DNA from: Flavobacterium sp. J372
GTDB taxonomy: Bacteria > Bacteroidota > Bacteroidia > Flavobacteriales > Flavobacteriaceae
Assembly (NCBI RefSeq): GCF_024699965.1
Contig: NZ_JAJOMZ010000004.1
Location: forward strand, 1,176,001 to 1,240,000
Direction: 5' to 3'
DNA length: 64,000 nt
Below, piece by piece: positions 63,828 to 64,000 of this stretch. Every line of letters begins with the position of its first letter. Position 1 is the stretch's first letter. The position numbers and the translations under genes are program-made. Under the pieces are notes generated by a model, which had not been told where the DNA came from, searched no databases, and saw only the letters and a list, made by a program, of their open reading frames with translations.

Positions 63828-63852
63828 ACGCCCCGGTATGCACCCGGAGCGT
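63828..63852 (-). terminator. Terminator for the minus-strand gene at the window end
   Basis: ACGC-C-CCGG (63828-63836) and CCGG-A-GCGT (63844-63852) form a stem with one mismatch. The minus-strand side is followed by eight T. Confidence 0.6.
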
Positions 63853-63934
63853 CCCTCAAACTAACTAAACCTATGAAATATATTTTTAAGCTTATGAGCG
63901 ACTAAGCTAAAAGCTTAGCAGCTAAGCGCTTTTT

Positions 63935-64000
63935 CTAAAACATTCCCCCGCCGCCTTGCTTGGTGTTGTCATCACGCTGCTTGCGCTGCATTGCCATATT
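63935..64000 (-). CDS. C-terminal end of an unidentified protein (partial)
   Basis: The last 66 bases encode on the minus strand 21 residues (NMAMQRKQRDDNTKQ then a Gly run and MF) and a stop codon. A terminator hairpin lies about 80 nt downstream, which supports a real gene end. The rest is outside the window. I do not recognise the protein. Confidence 0.45.
   Translation of the reverse strand, partial: NMAMQRKQRDDNTKQGGGGMF

Overview
The window looks like a flavobacterial chromosome (Bacteroidota, Flavobacteriaceae). Support comes from a PorV/PorQ-type protein of the type IX secretion system, SPII lipoproteins, promoter-like sites of the Bacteroidetes form TTG-N17-20-TAnnTTTG instead of -35/-10 boxes, few Shine-Dalgarno sequences and AT-rich spacers. 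No tRNA, rRNA, CRISPR array or complete insertion sequence was seen.

Layout. (1) 1-6535: housekeeping genes (marC, a TSUP permease, a lipoprotein, a CoA-binding protein, a sodium:solute symporter, recR), with a decayed copy of the CoA-binding/symporter junction and a palindromic repeat. (2) 6742-40354: a 33.6-kb surface-polysaccharide locus, almost entirely on the + strand with genes often touching. It holds nucleotide-sugar enzymes (wbpP, tviB, ugd, rfbB, wecB, a UDP-GlcA 4-epimerase, pglF/E/D-like genes), two initiating phosphoglycosyl transferases, several glycosyltransferases, flippase, polymerase, export lipoprotein and tyrosine autokinase, plus decoration enzymes (three ATP-grasp proteins, an asparagine-synthetase-like protein, two deacetylase-like paralogues, O/N-acyltransferases). 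(3) 40355-43316: a minus-strand group of a CpsB-type phosphatase, a DUF4105 protein and a PorV-like protein. (4) 43413-53806: pssA, a tetrapyrrole-methylase-type methyltransferase, LMW-PTP, dnaA, thioesterase, yigZ, a DUF1989 + YqcI/YcgG pair, HAD, ribD, GNAT, prmC and an FtsX-type permease. (5) 53956-64000: PPOX, Fic, GNAT, lipoproteins, htpG, OmpA-family, a beta-barrel, an ABC ATPase, a TonB-C-like protein and a FabH-type synthase.

How it works together. The locus reads as a Wzx/Wzy-dependent capsule or O-antigen system. Its repeat unit probably contains amino sugars (a diNAc-bacillosamine type, a dTDP-4-acylamino sugar, ManNAc) and uronic acids (GalNAcA, GlcA/GalA). The ATP-grasp and asparagine-synthetase-like enzymes may amidate uronic acids or attach amino acids. 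The CpsB-type phosphatase facing the kinase is the likely antagonist of Wzc.

Caution. Sixteen genes are split by seventeen single-base indels, nearly all in mononucleotide runs. In every gene contained in the window, correcting them restores a length divisible by three and an unbroken family match. I therefore annotate each as one gene and regard the breaks as probable sequencing errors, not decay.
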